NCBI GenBank assembly: GCA_964535875.1
Contig: CAZHUE010000141.1
Coordinates: 1 to 7,396, forward strand
Origin: QPIN01 sp964535875
Lineage (GTDB): Bacteria; Pseudomonadota; Gammaproteobacteria; Methylococcales; Methylomonadaceae
DNA: 7,396 bases
Reading direction: 5' to 3'
The position numbers were made by a program, and so were the translations under genes. Each line of letters opens with the position of its first letter. Position 1 is the stretch's first letter. The notes under the pieces were generated by a model that had not been told where the DNA came from, searched no databases, and saw nothing but the letters and a program-made list of their open reading frames with translations. Positions 6,310 through 7,396 of the stretch are shown here, piece after piece.

Positions 6310-6345
6310 TAACAAATTGGTATTAAGATTCAGTTTTTCTTTATA

Positions 6346-6777
6346 TTACAAGATAAGTATATTGTGTTCAAAAGCTAATACTACTGATGAAGCATCTTTA
6401 GCATTATCAAACTCCCACAAGTATTTTGTTTTAAGCAGTCCATCGTCAAAATCTGTTTCCAGCAAAACTCCATTACAACCAATAATACTATTAACTTGAT
6501 CTAAGGTCATTCCGTTTTCTATTCGAGTAAAGTTAGTCACTGTCTGAGCTGGACATCTAGTACTAGGCACCGGTTCTTCAATACTAGGCACAGGATCTTC
6601 AAGAAATTCAAAATCATTTAGTTTCACTTTAACATCAAAAACCAAGTTTCCATCAACTTTAACACCACGGATAGTTAATTCTTTTGAATCAGTGTTGTAT
6701 TCTGCCTCTCTTGCTTGAGTACTAATAGATACACACGCAAGCAATAAAAACATAAAATAAAATCTAGATTTTTTCAT
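6346..6777 (-). CDS. Secreted protein of unknown function, BLIP/SmpA-like C-terminal motif (paralogue 1)
   Basis: No named family is recognised. The N-terminus (KKSR, then FYFMFLLLACVSIST) is a signal peptide, most likely cut after TQA (residue 22). The LLAC at 12-15 could be read as a poor lipobox, but the paralogue has no Cys there. The mature part begins AEYNTDSKELTIRGVKVDG (25-43), then FDVKVKLNDF (47-56). A repeat-encoded linker (59-72) is two copies of xE(D/E)PVPS. ENGMTLDQVNSIIGC (87-101) is the BLIP/SmpA-like helix, and YLWEF (119-123) the following strand. C75 and C101 are a candidate disulfide conserved in the paralogue. The start is well supported: GGAG at 6785-6788 with 7-nt spacing to ATG. 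It follows ilvC by 76 bp, with a hairpin between. The domain likeness is from motif reading only. Confidence 0.78.
   Translation of the reverse strand: MKKSRFYFMFLLLACVSISTQAREAEYNTDSKELTIRGVKVDGNLVFDVKVKLNDFEFLEDPVPSIEEPVPSTRCPAQTVTNFTRIENGMTLDQVNSIIGCNGVLLETDFDDGLLKTKYLWEFDNAKDASSVVLAFEHNILIL
6561..6602. repeat. Tandem 21-bp repeat inside the secreted-protein gene
   Basis: Two adjacent 21-bp units, 6561-6581 and 6582-6602, differ at 2 positions. On the minus strand they encode consecutive seven-residue units LEDPVPS and IEEPVPS (residues 59-72), keeping the frame. The paralogue at 5869-6309 lacks the motif at this place, so this is probably a recent local duplication in the linker between the two conserved parts of the protein. 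Confidence 0.8.
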
Positions 6778-6807
6778 TATAACTCTCCGTGAAATTTAAT
6801 TAATAGT

Positions 6808-6823
6808 GCCTCTCTTAAGAGGC
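6808..6823 (-). terminator. Hairpin 3' of ilvC, possible weak terminator
   Basis: GCCTCT (6808-6813) and AGAGGC (6818-6823) form a perfect 6-bp stem with a tetraloop, about 30 nt past the ilvC stop codon. On the minus strand the next bases are ACTATTAATT, not a proper U-tract, so termination would be partial. It is the only structure between ilvC and the secreted-protein pair, for which no convincing own promoter is seen. Confidence 0.35.
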
Positions 6824-6853
6824 TTTCGATACAAACAGTCCAACAAATTAAGC

Positions 6854-7396
6854 TTAATTCTTATTTTTATCAACAATCTGATTAGCCTTAATCCAAGGCA
6901 TCATACTACGTAATTGTTCGCCCACCACTTCAATAGGGTGCTCTGCATTTAAACGACGTTTAGCTGTCATTTCCGGGTAATTTGCCATCCCTTCCATAAT
7001 GAATTTTTTAGCATATTCACCATTTTTAATATTTACTAATGCCTCTTTCATTGCAACACGACTTTCTTCGTTAATTACTTTTGACCCAGTGACATATTCA
7101 CCATATTCGGCATTATTTGAAATAGAGTAATTCATGTTGGCGATACCACCTTCAAACATTAAATCTACAATCAATTTCAGCTCATGCAAACATTCAAAGT
7201 AGGCCATTTCCGGCTCATATCCGCCTTCAACCAAGGTTTCAAAACCCATTTTAACCAGTTCTACTGCTCCACCACATAAAACAGCTTGTTCACCAAATAA
7301 GTCCGTTTCTGTTTCATCACGGAAAGTAGTTTCAATAACACCGGATCGCCCACCACCTATTGCAGAGGCATAAGCCAAACAAATCGCTTTTGCTGT
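6854..7396 (-). CDS. ilvC: Ketol-acid reductoisomerase, class I, C-terminal part
   Basis: NADPH- and Mg-dependent enzyme of valine, leucine and isoleucine synthesis, converting acetolactate to dihydroxyisovalerate. The 180 visible residues run in frame off the right edge and cover the end of the Rossmann domain plus the knotted all-helical C-terminal domain. YASAIGGGRSGVIETTF leads into DLFGEQAVLCGG, which holds the first metal-binding Asp and Glu. YFECLHELKLIVDLM holds the second metal Glu pair, and NYSISNNAEYG holds the substrate-binding Ser. The C-terminus (PWIKANQIVDKNKN) is that of the short class I form of about 338 residues, so about the first 158 residues lie outside the window. The visible TTG at 7376-7378 is an internal Leu codon, not the start. 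The substrate pathway is shared with leuA further downstream. Confidence 0.97.
   Translation of the reverse strand, partial: TAKAICLAYASAIGGGRSGVIETTFRDETETDLFGEQAVLCGGAVELVKMGFETLVEGGYEPEMAYFECLHELKLIVDLMFEGGIANMNYSISNNAEYGEYVTGSKVINEESRVAMKEALVNIKNGEYAKKFIMEGMANYPEMTAKRRLNAEHPIEVVGEQLRSMMPWIKANQIVDKNKN

Noticed and set aside
6317..6499. 60-codon plus-strand frame over the first secreted-protein gene
   Set aside because: Antisense to a gene with signal peptide, paralogue and good Shine-Dalgarno; no independent support.
1..7396. CRISPR array, tRNA or rRNA genes, toxin-antitoxin or phage defence system
   Set aside because: Read on both strands; no spaced direct repeats, tRNA-like cloverleaf, or proteins of such systems were found.

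Overview
This AT-rich window carries core metabolic genes, all on the minus strand, so transcription runs from the right edge to the left. It most resembles a low-GC gammaproteobacterium. The ilvC, pssA, leuA gene order and a PPi-dependent phosphofructokinase are features I associate with type I methanotrophs (Methylococcales) and related sulfur- or methane-oxidising symbionts. That placement is inference from gene content only.

Layout in transcription order (right to left): the C-terminal half of ilvC (class I ketol-acid reductoisomerase, cut by the window edge); a small hairpin; two tandem paralogous secreted proteins of unknown function; a hairpin repeat of the GTTGGGTTAAC type; a promoter and pfp (PPi-dependent 6-phosphofructokinase); a second TTGGGTTAA-type hairpin; a MITE-like inverted-repeat element of about 160 bp ending 24 bp before pssA; pssA (phosphatidylserine synthase); a 257-bp leader region with two candidate promoters and a small Leu-rich reading frame; leuA (2-isopropylmalate synthase); a degenerate uracil-DNA-glycosylase-fold protein; rimI (ribosomal-protein acetyltransferase); and at the left edge the first codons of a PhnA/YjdM-like zinc-ribbon gene without a recognisable start codon.

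Functionally, ilvC and leuA belong to branched-chain amino acid synthesis and pssA starts phosphatidylethanolamine synthesis. pfp is the reversible, PPi-using step of glycolysis/gluconeogenesis. The pfp gene, the secreted pair and the MITE look inserted into an otherwise common ilvC-pssA-leuA block.

The most interesting item is the UDG-fold protein upstream of rimI. It has lost several residues expected for family 4 UDG catalysis and for the Fe-S cluster. Its N-terminus resembles that of the DNA polymerase III psi subunit (HolD), and it occupies the position holD has in E. coli. It may be a replisome subunit rather than a repair enzyme.
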